A stretch of DNA of 38,828 nt from a virus: IMG/VR virus record IMGVR_UViG_3300034102_002172, positions 1-38,828 of that record; one strand, 5' to 3'. Position numbers and translations under genes: made by a program. The notes under the pieces are model-generated. The model was not told where the DNA came from. It worked only from the letters and a program-made list of their open reading frames with translations, and ran no database searches. Below are positions 13,638 to 22,028 of the stretch, one piece after another (position 1 is the stretch's first letter; the number at the start of each line of letters is the position of its first letter).

Positions 13638-13960
13638 TGGTCCACCTTCTTGGCCATGGAACGCAAAGCTTTGCGACGCGCGACCCGGTCGCCTGTCTTC
13701 GCTTCTTCGACGACAACCTTGACCGCTTCGACTTCTGCAACGTGAGGCGCGACCGCTTCCGCCGTCTGCGCTGTGACCTCCGCCTTGGCCTCTTCCGCGC
13801 GTCGCACTGGCGTAGCCGTGTCAATCCATGTCTGGCCCTTCGGAAGGGCGCCACGGCCACGCAGACGGTCAAAGACGACGCGTATCAGGAGCGTCAGGAA
13901 AGCGCCAAGCGCGACGAGCGGCAGGGACACGATGCGAGGCAGGAGGGCTAGCCACTTCAC
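13634..13960 (-). CDS. Membrane protein with charged coiled tail in the lysis cassette
   Basis: The product is 108 aa from GTG 13960, chosen because it overlaps the holin-like gene stop (GTGA); a longer frame to 14008 lies inside that gene. One long hydrophobic segment, IVSLPLVALGAFLTLLIRVV, is followed by a helical tail rich in Ala, Glu, Val and Lys. The single span plus long helical tail matches the plan of an inner-membrane spanin subunit. This is inference from layout and position. Confidence 0.6.
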   Translation of the reverse strand: MKWLALLPRIVSLPLVALGAFLTLLIRVVFDRLRGRGALPKGQTWIDTATPVRRAEEAKAEVTAQTAEAVAPHVAEVEAVKVVVEEAKTGDRVARRKALRSMAKKVDQ

Positions 13961-14229
13961 TTCGCCACCCGCTTTTCGACGACGCGCTGAATCAGGCGCC
14001 AGACCCACGGTGCAGCTTCAGTCATGGCAAGACCGGCAGCGAGGCCGAGTGGGCCCGACTTGTCAAGGTCTTCAGCGACCCAGTAGCCAAGGCCACCAGC
14101 GACCGCAAGCACTGCCAAAAACCCGACGCGCGCGCCTGCGGTCGTCTGTGCCGTCAGGTGTCGGACGGCAAGCGACGTGCCCGCCAGCGCACACAACGCT
14201 CCGACGACAACCCACGTCTCGCTCGTCAC
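13957..14229 (-). CDS. Putative holin
   Basis: The product is 90 aa with up to three hydrophobic stretches: WVVVGALCALAGTSLAV, VGFLAVLAVAGGLGYWV and LGLAAGLAMTEAAPWVW. It ends with a basic tail (RVVEKRVAK), a common holin feature. It starts at GTG 14229 overlapping the previous stop. It lies in the cluster with the CHAP endolysin and other small membrane proteins. Holins permeabilise the inner membrane to release or activate the endolysin. Which of the neighbours is the true holin cannot be settled by sequence. Confidence 0.55.
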   Translation of the reverse strand: MTSETWVVVGALCALAGTSLAVRHLTAQTTAGARVGFLAVLAVAGGLGYWVAEDLDKSGPLGLAAGLAMTEAAPWVWRLIQRVVEKRVAK

Positions 14230-14474
14230 GGCGTGACTCCCATCTTGCCCGCGATGGCCCGCACGTAGCCCTTGATTTCGGCGAGGTCCTCGCCCTGCTT
14301 GGATAGCCTGACCTCAACAGCTTCGGTCCGCTTCTCGAGCTCGGCGACGCGCGGCTCTAGGCTGTTCGCGCCCGCCACTTGACCGGCAACGAAGGTCGCA
14401 AACCATGCAACGCCGACGACGGCCGCGAAGGCCATCCGTCCCCACGTGAACCACTTGCCAAGCTCAATCGCCAT
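14226..14474 (-). CDS. Small membrane protein with coiled coil (lysis cassette)
   Basis: The product is 82 aa with GGAGG before the start. One hydrophobic span, MAFAAVVGVAWFATFVAG, is followed by a heptad-rich helix around ELEKRTEAVEVRLSKQGEDL. The layout resembles XhlA-type hemolysin/holin accessories or bell-shaped phage lysis proteins. It lies directly after the endolysin gene and overlaps the putative holin start. Confidence 0.6.
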   Translation of the reverse strand: MAIELGKWFTWGRMAFAAVVGVAWFATFVAGQVAGANSLEPRVAELEKRTEAVEVRLSKQGEDLAEIKGYVRAIAGKMGVTP

Positions 14475-14484
14475 ACGTCCTCCG

Positions 14485-15174
14485 TTAGGGCTTGACGAGG
14501 TTGATGTTGAAGTCCATCGGAGACAGCCGCCCGACGCCGTAGACCAGACGCGCGTTCGCAGACTTAGAAAGGTCGAGCGTGCGGGTGACGACCGCCTCCC
14601 GCCGCTTCTCGCCCGCAGGCCCGAGGCCGGACGCGTTGCCTTCCATCGTCGTCAGCTTGGACCCGTCCCAGCTCTTGACCATCGTGATATGGTCTGCGTC
14701 GTTGGCTCCCGCCCAGTCCAGGAGGACGACGTCGCCCGGCCTGAACAAGTCGAGGTCCAAGAACCGAGCGTCGTTGTTGAGCCGCCCGAGGATGTCGGAG
14801 CGGCCAAGCCAGCGCCGCGCCATGGCGCCAGCCTGCACGGCATCGATGCGTGTCCACTTGCCGTCGAGCTGAATCTGCGTGTCGAGCCGCTTCGGGTTGA
14901 CGTTGCGTTGCCGCCCGTAGGTGAAGAACGCTTCGACGTTCAGGCAGTGAAGGAACGACCGCCCGTAGGGATGGTTCATCCCGCCGTCCTGAAGCCACAG
15001 ACCAACGGCCATCCCGCACCAGTCTGGCACCTTGGCATCCCATGCCCGCGGTGCCTGACGCGCAAAGCCCGAGGCCACGAACATGCGGTCCAAGCTCGAG
15101 CGCTCGTGCTCGCCGACGTTGTTCCGCCAGTCGCGATCAGCTGCCTCGAGGGCCTTTATCAGGTTGTCGGACAT
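14485..15174 (-). CDS. CHAP/NlpC-type endolysin
   Basis: The product is 229 aa. It has the cysteine peptidase/amidase pattern VPDWCGMAVGLWL with catalytic Cys53, LFRPGDVVLLDW before the His strand, and DHITMVKSWDG with His162, then TTMEGNAS as the third strand region. It would cut peptide bonds or the amide link in peptidoglycan. No signal peptide is visible, so release by a holin is expected, which fits the holin-like genes just downstream. The start overlaps the upstream zinc-protein gene by 38 bp. Confidence 0.75.
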   Translation of the reverse strand: MSDNLIKALEAADRDWRNNVGEHERSSLDRMFVASGFARQAPRAWDAKVPDWCGMAVGLWLQDGGMNHPYGRSFLHCLNVEAFFTYGRQRNVNPKRLDTQIQLDGKWTRIDAVQAGAMARRWLGRSDILGRLNNDARFLDLDLFRPGDVVLLDWAGANDADHITMVKSWDGSKLTTMEGNASGLGPAGEKRREAVVTRTLDLSKSANARLVYGVGRLSPMDFNINLVKP

Positions 15175-15427
15175 TGCTGACCCTTGGCAGGTGACGCGAG
15201 ACTTCGGCGACGATGCGTCTTACGAGGTCGTCGGTGTTAGCGTACCCGAGGCCGCGCGCGCTGTCGCGGGTCTCGGATAAAATAGCAAGGCGCGCAAGGA
15301 GTTGGTCCTCGCGCGCCTGCATGCAGACACTGTGACCGCAGGACACCTGCACCTTCCTGCCGTGAACGTCGAGGACGAAGACGACCCCGAGGCCAGAGCA
15401 GTTAGGGCAGGTGACCTTGCCAGCCAT
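15137..15427 (-). CDS. Small zinc-knuckle protein
   Basis: The product is 96 aa. The N-terminus has CPNCSGLG, then CGHSVC, a DnaJ-like CxxCxGxG arrangement with a second Cys/His pair, so one zinc site is likely. The rest is helical and charged. The end of the gene overlaps the endolysin start by 38 bp. There is no clear ribosome site; the stop of the preceding structural gene is 3 bp away, so reinitiation is probable. Function unknown. Confidence 0.6.
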   Translation of the reverse strand: MAGKVTCPNCSGLGVVFVLDVHGRKVQVSCGHSVCMQAREDQLLARLAILSETRDSARGLGYANTDDLVRRIVAEVSRHLPRVSNVRQPDKGPRGS

Positions 15428-15430
15428 CTA

Positions 15431-15847
15431 TCAGATGCCGACCGGCGTAGCCTTAGGCGAAGGCGACGGGGCGTTAATCTGGTAGTCCTGGCCAGCGACG
15501 TTCTGCTCGGCGTCGAACGCGAGGTGCATGAGCAGCTTACCGCCAGCGGTCTCGTAGACGACGGCGTTCTGGAAGGCGAACGTCGCGCTGGTCCAGAGAG
15601 CCGCCGTAATCGGAAACTCCGCCTTGCTGCTGTCGCTAGTGGCAGGCCCGACAGTCACGGCAACGCCGCCGGTCGAGTAGCCGGTGCCGGAAATCTGGTC
15701 GCCGCTGACGTCCGAGAACACGGTGTCCGCAGCGGCAAACGTGCCAGCGCTAGACAGCAGCGCCATCTTAAACGTGTCGCCGTTGTTGATGTTTCCGTTA
15801 AACATTTCTTTTGCAGCCGAGGGATAAAACTTCGCCGTGATAGCCAT
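15431..15847 (-). CDS. Conserved phage structural protein of unknown role
   Basis: The product is 138 aa with AAGGAG before the start. The sequence plan (MAITAKFYPSAAKEMFNG, then DTFKMALLSSAGTF, then ISGTGYSTGGVAVTV) is that of a widely seen siphovirus protein with the pattern short helix, 'KVALLSS', 'GTGYxxGG'. These are usually found near tail-fibre genes. Predicted mainly beta. Its place after the large adhesin genes fits a tail-associated or fibre-accessory protein. Confidence 0.6.
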   Translation of the reverse strand: MAITAKFYPSAAKEMFNGNINNGDTFKMALLSSAGTFAAADTVFSDVSGDQISGTGYSTGGVAVTVGPATSDSSKAEFPITAALWTSATFAFQNAVVYETAGGKLLMHLAFDAEQNVAGQDYQINAPSPSPKATPVGI

Positions 15848-15898
15848 CTGTCACTCCTTGGCCCTCAGGGCCTGTGGTCACGCCCGACCGCGGGCGGG
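15848..15898 (-). terminator. Short intergenic hairpin pair
   Basis: CGCCCG (15881-15886) pairs with CGGGCG (15891-15896) directly after the stop of the 100-aa gene. GGCCCT-C-AGGGCC (15860-15872) forms a second palindrome just before the AAGGAG ribosome site of the next gene. Neither has a T run. They may reduce transcription or set mRNA processing between structural and lysis genes. Confidence 0.4.
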
Positions 15899-16201
15899 TT
15901 AGTTCAGCTCGAGAACGGCAGGCGCCTCGGGCGGGTTGTCGTGGTCGATCGCGCCGGCGAACTCCGGCAGCGTCTTCAAAAACGCGTAGGACGCCGGGAA
16001 CACATCCGCAGACACGGTCGCGAGCTCCGTCGCGTGCTCTTCCGTCCAGACGGGATTGGCTCCCGCCATGCGATCGTCGAAGCTGGCGTAGGTCAGAACG
16101 AACACGTAGGCCGAATCCTTGTCGCAACGCGTCACGAGGATGCGCGAGTAGGCCTGCGGATAGTTCACACCGTCCAAGGTAAAGTCACGAACAAGTGCCA
16201 T
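15899..16201 (-). CDS. Unknown protein following the tail adhesin
   Basis: The product is 100 aa with AAAGGA upstream of the ATG. It begins MALVRDFTLDGVNYPQAYSR, and its middle is acidic and aromatic (TYASFDDRMAGANPVW). No signal, membrane span or known motif is seen. Its place between the adhesin gene and the 138-aa structural gene suggests a fibre chaperone or attachment protein, as inference. Confidence 0.65.
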   Translation of the reverse strand: MALVRDFTLDGVNYPQAYSRILVTRCDKDSAYVFVLTYASFDDRMAGANPVWTEEHATELATVSADVFPASYAFLKTLPEFAGAIDHDNPPEAPAVLELN

Positions 16202-16213
16202 TGTCCAATCCTT

Positions 16214-18343
16214 TCAGGCTGCTGCGCCGATGTAGAGGGACGACCCCGCGCCGAAGGTCAGGTTGCCACCGTAGCGCACTTGGCCCTTTTGGGTAGTCCC
16301 GCCGCGCGTCTTGATGGTGCCGCCGTTGCACGTCACGTTGCCCGTGCCAAGGACCTCGCCGTTGCCAGCGCCCGAGCTGGCCAGCGTATTCGTGACGAGC
16401 TCGACAGTGCCGCTTGCGCCGATGGTCACAGCGCCCGACGTCGTCGCGCTGTTCGTCGACTCGCACCGAAGCGTGCCAGCGTTGACGGCCGTGGTCCCGC
16501 TGTAGGTCCGGGTCGTGACAACCCACTTGCCCGCGTCTTCCTTCGCGAGCGACAGCGCGCCGGTGTTGTCCGCGAGAGTCGACGTGATGGTGTTCGCGCC
16601 GGTGTTGCTGCCCTTCAACGTCAGCGTCTTGGCCGACGTGCTGGACGACAGCGTTGACACCGTCAGCGCTCCCGAGCCTGACGCCTCAAAGCTAGGCGCC
16701 GAACCGTTCAGCTGCGTCGCCCTGGACAGGGTCGCGGTAGCGCCGGTGTACTTCAGGTTGCCGGTCAACTGGATGGTCGCGACGCCAGTGCCAAGCGCCC
16801 CGACGGAGCCGATGGCCAGCGTGCCGGCCGTGACTGTGATTGCGCCGTCGTAGGTGTTAGAAAAGGCCGCAAGGGCAAGCTCGCCGTCGCCCGTCTTCGT
16901 GACGCCAAAAGTGCTGGCACCGTCGGTAATCGCGCCACTGTTGGCGATGGCAAGGCGGTTGCCAGTCGTGACCTCAAACGTCGTCGTCCCGCCAAGCGTA
17001 ATGCCCGCCGTCTGAACCGTGTTGTCGCCGACGCTGGTGATTGGCGAGGTCTGGTGGATGGTAAAGGCCGTCGACGACTTGTCGAGCGTGATGCCGCCCG
17101 CGAGCTCAAGGACGCCCGTCCCGCTGATGGTAACGCCACCCGCCGACGTGGCACTGCCCAATGCCTTCGCCGACTGCGCCGACAGCGTGCCCGCGCTAAC
17201 GGTGTGAATGCCTGTGTGGCTGCTGTTGGCGCCGCTGAGGACCCAGCGCCCAGCGTCTGCCTTGGTTATACCAAGGATAGCGCCTCGTGCGACGTCTTCC
17301 TCGGTGATGTTGCCCGACAGCGTGTTGGCGCCGGTGTTAGTTCCGCCGAGCGTCAGGCTCATCCGGGCCGATGTCCCCGGCGTGCCGCGCCCGCTATTGG
17401 TTCGCGTGACCGCGCCGGTAAGGACAATTGGGCCAGAGCCCGACGACAGGAGCGAGTAAGTGCCTGCCGTCATGCTGCTCAGCGCCGCGTAATCCTCTGA
17501 ATCGACAATGATGCTAGTTGTTTTGGTTTCACCAGCTCCGGCGTAGGTGATGATGCCTGACACAGTATCGACATGTCCGACATTAGAAGACCAGATGAGG
17601 CCGCCCGGCAGCTCGGTAAGAAGCATGCGCGTGTTGTTTCCGCCCGAGCCCGCTTGAATTCTAACGCCGATAAAGCCAACAAACGTGCCAATCCCAGACG
17701 GGAAAGTAACTCCGTTAGCGCCTGAAAACGCTCCGTTTATCATCACGCGTGAAGTAGATTGTCCCGTTGGAACTACTGGAAATTCGTAGTCTGCCGTGCC
17801 TCCGAGGTAGATGAAGCGTGTGTCTGCCCCCATGGACAGTGACGAAAACGAATAGAAGCTTACGGTACGAGAAATAACCAAACCGCCAGAGCTGACATTT
17901 GCCGCCCCGGACAGCCCAGAGGACACGCCAATCAAGCCAAGCGATGCCCATTGCGAGGTACCGGTAACGTTAATGCCACTAGTACCGCTGACAGGCGCTG
18001 TAAAAATAAGTTGCTGCGTCAGGTTTACGAACGGATTGGAGCCAGCAAAGACAAGTGCACCGGTGCCAGCAGCCGCCACTGTCTGCGCTGCGCTAAGGTT
18101 GCGCGTGTAGATGCCGTTGAGCGTGACCGTAACGCCCGTAACGATGGTAGCTGTGCCAGCCGTCGTCGACACGACAGAGGCCGAGCCGAAGTAGGCAGCG
18201 TCAGCGTTCGTAAAGGTGAACGTTGCAGGCGTAGCAGTGCCAGCCGCCGACGTTGACCAACTTGCCGTGGTCGTGTCCCAGTTACCCGTCAGCGTGCCGA
18301 AGCCGGCCGTGATGCCATTGCGATCGAAGTAGCGGTCTGCCAT
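16214..18343 (-). CDS. Large tail fibre/adhesin with autotransporter-like beta-helix repeats
   Basis: The product is 709 aa and very rich in Thr, Ser, Gly, Ala and Val. Repeated segments such as ANSSHTGIHTVSAGTLSA, NTYDGAITVTAGTLAIGSVG and YSGTTAVNAGTLRCES match the passenger-associated repeat of bacterial autotransporters ('YxGxTxVxAGTL'), which builds a right-handed beta-helix. There is no signal peptide and no outer-membrane barrel, as expected for a virion protein. It is probably a host-recognition fibre or spike. GAGAGG lies upstream. Ser/Thr-Gly wording of the repeats may point to acquisition of bacterial adhesin modules. Confidence 0.72.
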   Translation of the reverse strand: MADRYFDRNGITAGFGTLTGNWDTTTASWSTSAAGTATPATFTFTNADAAYFGSASVVSTTAGTATIVTGVTVTLNGIYTRNLSAAQTVAAAGTGALVFAGSNPFVNLTQQLIFTAPVSGTSGINVTGTSQWASLGLIGVSSGLSGAANVSSGGLVISRTVSFYSFSSLSMGADTRFIYLGGTADYEFPVVPTGQSTSRVMINGAFSGANGVTFPSGIGTFVGFIGVRIQAGSGGNNTRMLLTELPGGLIWSSNVGHVDTVSGIITYAGAGETKTTSIIVDSEDYAALSSMTAGTYSLLSSGSGPIVLTGAVTRTNSGRGTPGTSARMSLTLGGTNTGANTLSGNITEEDVARGAILGITKADAGRWVLSGANSSHTGIHTVSAGTLSAQSAKALGSATSAGGVTISGTGVLELAGGITLDKSSTAFTIHQTSPITSVGDNTVQTAGITLGGTTTFEVTTGNRLAIANSGAITDGASTFGVTKTGDGELALAAFSNTYDGAITVTAGTLAIGSVGALGTGVATIQLTGNLKYTGATATLSRATQLNGSAPSFEASGSGALTVSTLSSSTSAKTLTLKGSNTGANTITSTLADNTGALSLAKEDAGKWVVTTRTYSGTTAVNAGTLRCESTNSATTSGAVTIGASGTVELVTNTLASSGAGNGEVLGTGNVTCNGGTIKTRGGTTQKGQVRYGGNLTFGAGSSLYIGAAA

Positions 18344-18353
18344 GGCCTACCTC

Positions 18354-21143
18354 TCAGATGATAGTGACTTTGACGAGGTTGCCGTCAAGGAACGGAGCGC
18401 CGCAGAACAGGCCGGCCTCGCTGACGCATGTGACGTTCGCTAGCCCGGTCACGGTGCCGCCGACCTCAAAGAGCTCGTAGACACCATCGGTCGCGTAAAG
18501 CTCGCCGTCAAGATAGAGCGTCGTCGCGCCGCTGAAGGTCAAGTCGCCGTCGACGAACTGCTTGCCGTTGGTCGGATTGCTCTTCAACTTGGCGACGACG
18601 TGCGACTTGTGCGGTTTGTCCTGGACAACCTCAACGAATGAAAGCGCAAGGTCAGACGCGTCGACTGTCAGGTATGCGTCAAGGTCCGCCTGCCCGCCAG
18701 GGAAGCTGCCATACTGAAACAGCACGTAGTTTCCGCCGATTGGGTACACGCTCTCGTCAAGGTAGACAGTCGTCGCGCCGGTGAAGTCAAGCGCCCCGTC
18801 GACGTACTGCGCGCCCTCGTAGCTGTCGCCCATGAGCGACCACGACCACGAGCCGCCAGCGAGCTGCATGTCGGGCCCGGCCCAGCTGGCCGCGACAAGC
18901 GTCGTGATAGTGAATGTGCCAGCGTCAAGGGCCATGTCCGGGCCGGTCCACGATGCCGAGTCGCGCGCGCTGAACGTGCCCGCGTCAAGCTGCATGTTCG
19001 GACCGGTCCAGCCAGCCGCTTCGTCCGCCGTAAACGTGCCGCCGTCGAGCTGCATGTCCGGGCCCTGCCACGCGACGACGCGCTGCGCCGTGAACGTGCC
19101 GCCGTCAAGCTGCATGTCGGGCCCGACGTAGTCCGCAGATTCGGTTGCCGACCACGTACCGCCAGCGAGGGCGAGGTCCGGGCCGATGTAGTCAGCCGAC
19201 TCCGACGCGCCAAAGGTCCCGCCGTCAAGCGCCACGTCCGGGCCCGACCACGTGGCCACGTAGGCCGCGCTGAACGTGCCCGCATCAAGGGCCATGTCCG
19301 GGCCTTCCCAGTAGACGCCGAGGCGCGTGGCAAAGGTGCCGCCGTCAAGCGCGATGTCTGGCCCTTCCCACGTGCCGACCTCGTTGGCCGTGAACGTGCC
19401 GGCGTCAAGCGCAAGCTCGGGGCCGCTCCAGAGCTGCACCTCGCGGGCGTCAAACGTCCCGCCGTCAAGCGCCATGTCCGGCCCGACGTAGTCCGCCAGC
19501 TCGAGCGCGCTGAACGTGCCGCCGTCAAGGGCAACGTCGGGTCCGATGTAATCCGCCGACGCTGACGCCGTGAACGTTCCGCCGTCAAGTGCGAGGTCCG
19601 GGCCCTGCCAGTAAACGCCGACGCGCGCGACGAACGTCCCGCCGTCAAGCGCCATGTCGGGGCCAACGTAGTCCGCGAGTTCGAGCGCCGTGAACGTGCC
19701 CGCGTTGAGGTCCATCGCAGCGCCCGGCCAGTCGACGTCTTCGTTGGCCGTGAAGTAGCCCGGGTCAAGGTCGAGCGCTGGGCCGATGTAGTCGACGCTC
19801 GCAAGCGCCGTGAACGTCCCGCCGTCAAGTGCGAGGTCCGGACCGGACCAGATGCCGACCTCCTGCGCCGCGAACGTGCCTGCATCGAGGGCCATGTCGG
19901 GGCCAGCGTAGTCGGCGAAGCCAGCCGCCGCGAACGTGCCAGCGTCCAGCGCCATGTCGGGGCCCTGCCACGCAGCTTGCTCTTGACCGGACCACGTGCC
20001 GCCGTCGAGCGCGAAGTCTGGCCCGACGTAGTCCGCCGACTCGAGAGCCGTCCAGGTACCGCCGTCAATCGCGATGTCAGGCCCGACCCACCGGAACTCG
20101 CCCGATGCGGTGAACGTGCCAGCGTCAAGGTTGACCTCGGGCCCAGCGTAGTCCACGACCGCCAGCGCCGTGACGCTGCCAGCGTCAAGCGCCACGTCGG
20201 GCCCGACGTAGTCCGCCGACTCAAACGCTGCCCATGCGCCCGCATCAAGGGCCATGTCCGGGCCCTGCCAATAGGCTGTCTCGGCTCCCTGCCATTCGCC
20301 CGGGTCAAGCGACATGTCCGAGCCGGCGTAGTCGGCGACGCCGATGGCCGTGAAGTCGCCCGCGTATGCCAGCAGCTCCGGGCCTTCCCACCGCGCAATC
20401 TCGGTCACGCTGTAGGTGCCGCCGTCAAGGTCGAGCGCCGGGCCAGCGTAGTCTACAGCGCCCGAGGCTGCGAACGTCCCGCCGTCAAAGGCCACGTCGG
20501 GCCCAATCCAGGAGGCACTTTCAAACGCGGTGAACGTCCCGCCGTCAAGGGCCATGTCCGGGCCCTGCCAGAGCGCTGCCTCTGAGGCGAACCACGTGCC
20601 ACCGTCAAGCGCGAGCTCGGGCCCGATGTAGCTGACAGCCGCCAGCGCCGTGAAGGCCCCGCCCTCGAGCGCCAGCGATGGCCCTTCCCACGATGCCTCT
20701 TCGTTCACTGACCACGCGCCAGGCTCGAGCTGCATCTCGGGGCCGGTGTAGCTCACAGCCCCGCTGACGGTGAACGTGCCGCCGTCTAGCGCCACGTCTG
20801 GCCCGAGGTAGTCCGCCTGCGTGATGGCCTCAAAGGTGCCGCCGTCAAGCGCCATCTCCGGGCCGGTGTAGCTGACGGTCGCGAACGCGCTGAACGTGCC
20901 AGCGTCGAGCGTCAGTTCCGCTCCGGTGTAGTCCGCCGACATGGCCGCGCTAAAGCTGCCGCCGTCGAGGTCAAGCGCCGGGCCTTCCCATGACGCTTCC
21001 TCGTTGACAGACCACGTCCCGCCAGCGAGCAGCATGGCAGGGCCAATCCAGTCCACGAAGACGGGAGGCTTTGGACGCCTGCCGCCTTGGCTGTAGTACT
21101 GCTGCCAGTGCTCTTGATAGAGCTTGCGTGGCTGCGTCGGCAT
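18354..21143 (-). CDS. Giant repeat protein of about 37 twenty-residue units, probable tail surface protein
   Basis: The product is 929 aa. After about 31 residues (MPTQPRKLYQEHWQQYYSQ start), residues 32 to about 768 are successive 20-residue units starting with Trp or Tyr and centred on GPDMALDGGTF. All but one keep the 20-residue period (one has 22). Two similar C-terminal modules follow, each with DGxLxFxGATTxYLD. The strict period, alternating small and hydrophobic residues and Asp-Gly turns suggest a beta-solenoid or stacked sheet. Placed between tail-tip genes and the adhesin, it is probably a long tail-fibre shaft or virion surface protein. I do not recognise the repeat family. Confidence 0.7.
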   Translation of the reverse strand: MPTQPRKLYQEHWQQYYSQGGRRPKPPVFVDWIGPAMLLAGGTWSVNEEASWEGPALDLDGGSFSAAMSADYTGAELTLDAGTFSAFATVSYTGPEMALDGGTFEAITQADYLGPDVALDGGTFTVSGAVSYTGPEMQLEPGAWSVNEEASWEGPSLALEGGAFTALAAVSYIGPELALDGGTWFASEAALWQGPDMALDGGTFTAFESASWIGPDVAFDGGTFAASGAVDYAGPALDLDGGTYSVTEIARWEGPELLAYAGDFTAIGVADYAGSDMSLDPGEWQGAETAYWQGPDMALDAGAWAAFESADYVGPDVALDAGSVTALAVVDYAGPEVNLDAGTFTASGEFRWVGPDIAIDGGTWTALESADYVGPDFALDGGTWSGQEQAAWQGPDMALDAGTFAAAGFADYAGPDMALDAGTFAAQEVGIWSGPDLALDGGTFTALASVDYIGPALDLDPGYFTANEDVDWPGAAMDLNAGTFTALELADYVGPDMALDGGTFVARVGVYWQGPDLALDGGTFTASASADYIGPDVALDGGTFSALELADYVGPDMALDGGTFDAREVQLWSGPELALDAGTFTANEVGTWEGPDIALDGGTFATRLGVYWEGPDMALDAGTFSAAYVATWSGPDVALDGGTFGASESADYIGPDLALAGGTWSATESADYVGPDMQLDGGTFTAQRVVAWQGPDMQLDGGTFTADEAAGWTGPNMQLDAGTFSARDSASWTGPDMALDAGTFTITTLVAASWAGPDMQLAGGSWSWSLMGDSYEGAQYVDGALDFTGATTVYLDESVYPIGGNYVLFQYGSFPGGQADLDAYLTVDASDLALSFVEVVQDKPHKSHVVAKLKSNPTNGKQFVDGDLTFSGATTLYLDGELYATDGVYELFEVGGTVTGLANVTCVSEAGLFCGAPFLDGNLVKVTII
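18840..21050. repeat. About 37 degenerate 60-bp coding repeats
   Basis: The 60-bp period encodes the 20-residue units of the 929-aa protein. Units share wording such as the codons for GPDMALDGGTF but differ enough at many positions that this is an old, diversified array rather than a recent expansion. Adjacent copies are not identical, in contrast to the perfect 72-bp repeats in the helicase gene. Confidence 0.9.
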
Positions 21144-21144
21144 G

Positions 21145-21498
21145 TCAGGCCGGCCGGGTCCGCGAGGTGTATTCCACGATGACGTCAGCAGCGGAACCGA
21201 GCGTCAGCTCCAGACGCACGCCCGAGGGCTGCGCCGGAATCCACCCGCTATCGGCACGGTATTCTGACAGCTCCGAGCACTCGCTTGCCGAGAGCGCCGC
21301 AGTGTCGCCAGCGTCCGGGCTGCCAGTCGACAGCTCATGCACGTTGCGAAAGAGAACCGTCAGGCCGGACGGGTCGCCAACCAGCAAAAGACGGAAGTCA
21401 TTCGCGAGCGGCATCAGCACCGTCGCGCTCGGGCTGGCAGTCGAGAGCGAGACCCGCTCAACCTGGAAGAAGTCCCGGAGGGCCATGGTGCGTCGCAT
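21145..21498 (-). CDS. Unknown tail-region structural protein
   Basis: The product is 117 aa from ATG 21498 (MRRTMALRDFF), since longer frames lie inside the upstream gene; ATG 21486 is a further option. Predicted mainly beta (VSLSTASPSATVLMPLAND, LLLVGDPSGLTVLF) with a final VRLELTLGSAADVIVEYTS strand pair. No known motif. It is encoded between the 175-aa gene and the giant repeat gene, with 1 bp to the latter, so a connector for the repeat fibre is possible. Confidence 0.65.
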   Translation of the reverse strand: MRRTMALRDFFQVERVSLSTASPSATVLMPLANDFRLLLVGDPSGLTVLFRNVHELSTGSPDAGDTAALSASECSELSEYRADSGWIPAQPSGVRLELTLGSAADVIVEYTSRTRPA

Positions 21499-21500
21499 CG

Positions 21501-22028
21501 TCAGACCGCCTGTTCGAGCAAGGGGTAAAAGGCGAAAGAGTAGAGCGCGCCGTATCCGGGGGTGGCCACTGTCAGACGCGCGCCCACAGTTTGCCACGTC
21601 GCCTGCTGCGTCGCTAGGACCTCAAGGAATCCCGTATCGTTGCCAATACTTGGCATCGCTGCGCCGTCCTGCCAGATAGGGTCGCCCATCAGCCGGTCCG
21701 ACGTGCGCTCGAGTATGGTCTGCTGAAGCGCGCCACATCGCAGGGTGTACTTGTAGTTGCCGGTCGCGAGGATGGCGACGCGGAACTTGGTGCAGAACGG
21801 CGGAACCCGGAGCAGCATGTCGAACGTGCTTGAGGTTGAGTAGCCGTAGCCGATGGAAAAGCTAAAGCACTGCGGAGGCGTGCCCCATCCGCACATGAGC
21901 GCGTGCTGTTGCGCCTCGATGGTCCGGACAAGCGCCGCGTCTGCGCGCTGGTAGTCGCGCAGGCTGCGTTGACGCTCAAGCGTGTCAAGGCTGATGTCGT
22001 ACTGTGGGGGCCGTGCCGCCGTCGTCAT
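21501..22028 (-). CDS. Unknown tail-region structural protein
   Basis: The product is 175 aa from ATG 22028, which overlaps the upstream stop (ATGA). An N-terminal charged helix (TLERQRSLRDYQRADAALVRTIEAQQ) is followed by a beta-rich domain with FSIGYGYSTSSTFDMLLRVP and a Gly/Tyr-rich end. This helix-plus-beta plan is common for fibre attachment proteins. No family is recognised. Confidence 0.65.
   Translation of the reverse strand: MTTAARPPQYDISLDTLERQRSLRDYQRADAALVRTIEAQQHALMCGWGTPPQCFSFSIGYGYSTSSTFDMLLRVPPFCTKFRVAILATGNYKYTLRCGALQQTILERTSDRLMGDPIWQDGAAMPSIGNDTGFLEVLATQQATWQTVGARLTVATPGYGALYSFAFYPLLEQAV

Noticed and set aside
15302-16657. 451-codon plus-strand open frame opposite structural genes
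   Set aside because: It runs antisense across several coupled minus-strand genes, is Arg/Val/Ala-rich as expected for a high-GC shadow frame, and has no ribosome site or recognisable domain.
18840-21050. Plus-strand frames within the 60-bp repeat region
   Set aside because: They are open only because the repeat has a period divisible by three and GC-rich codons; no ribosome sites.
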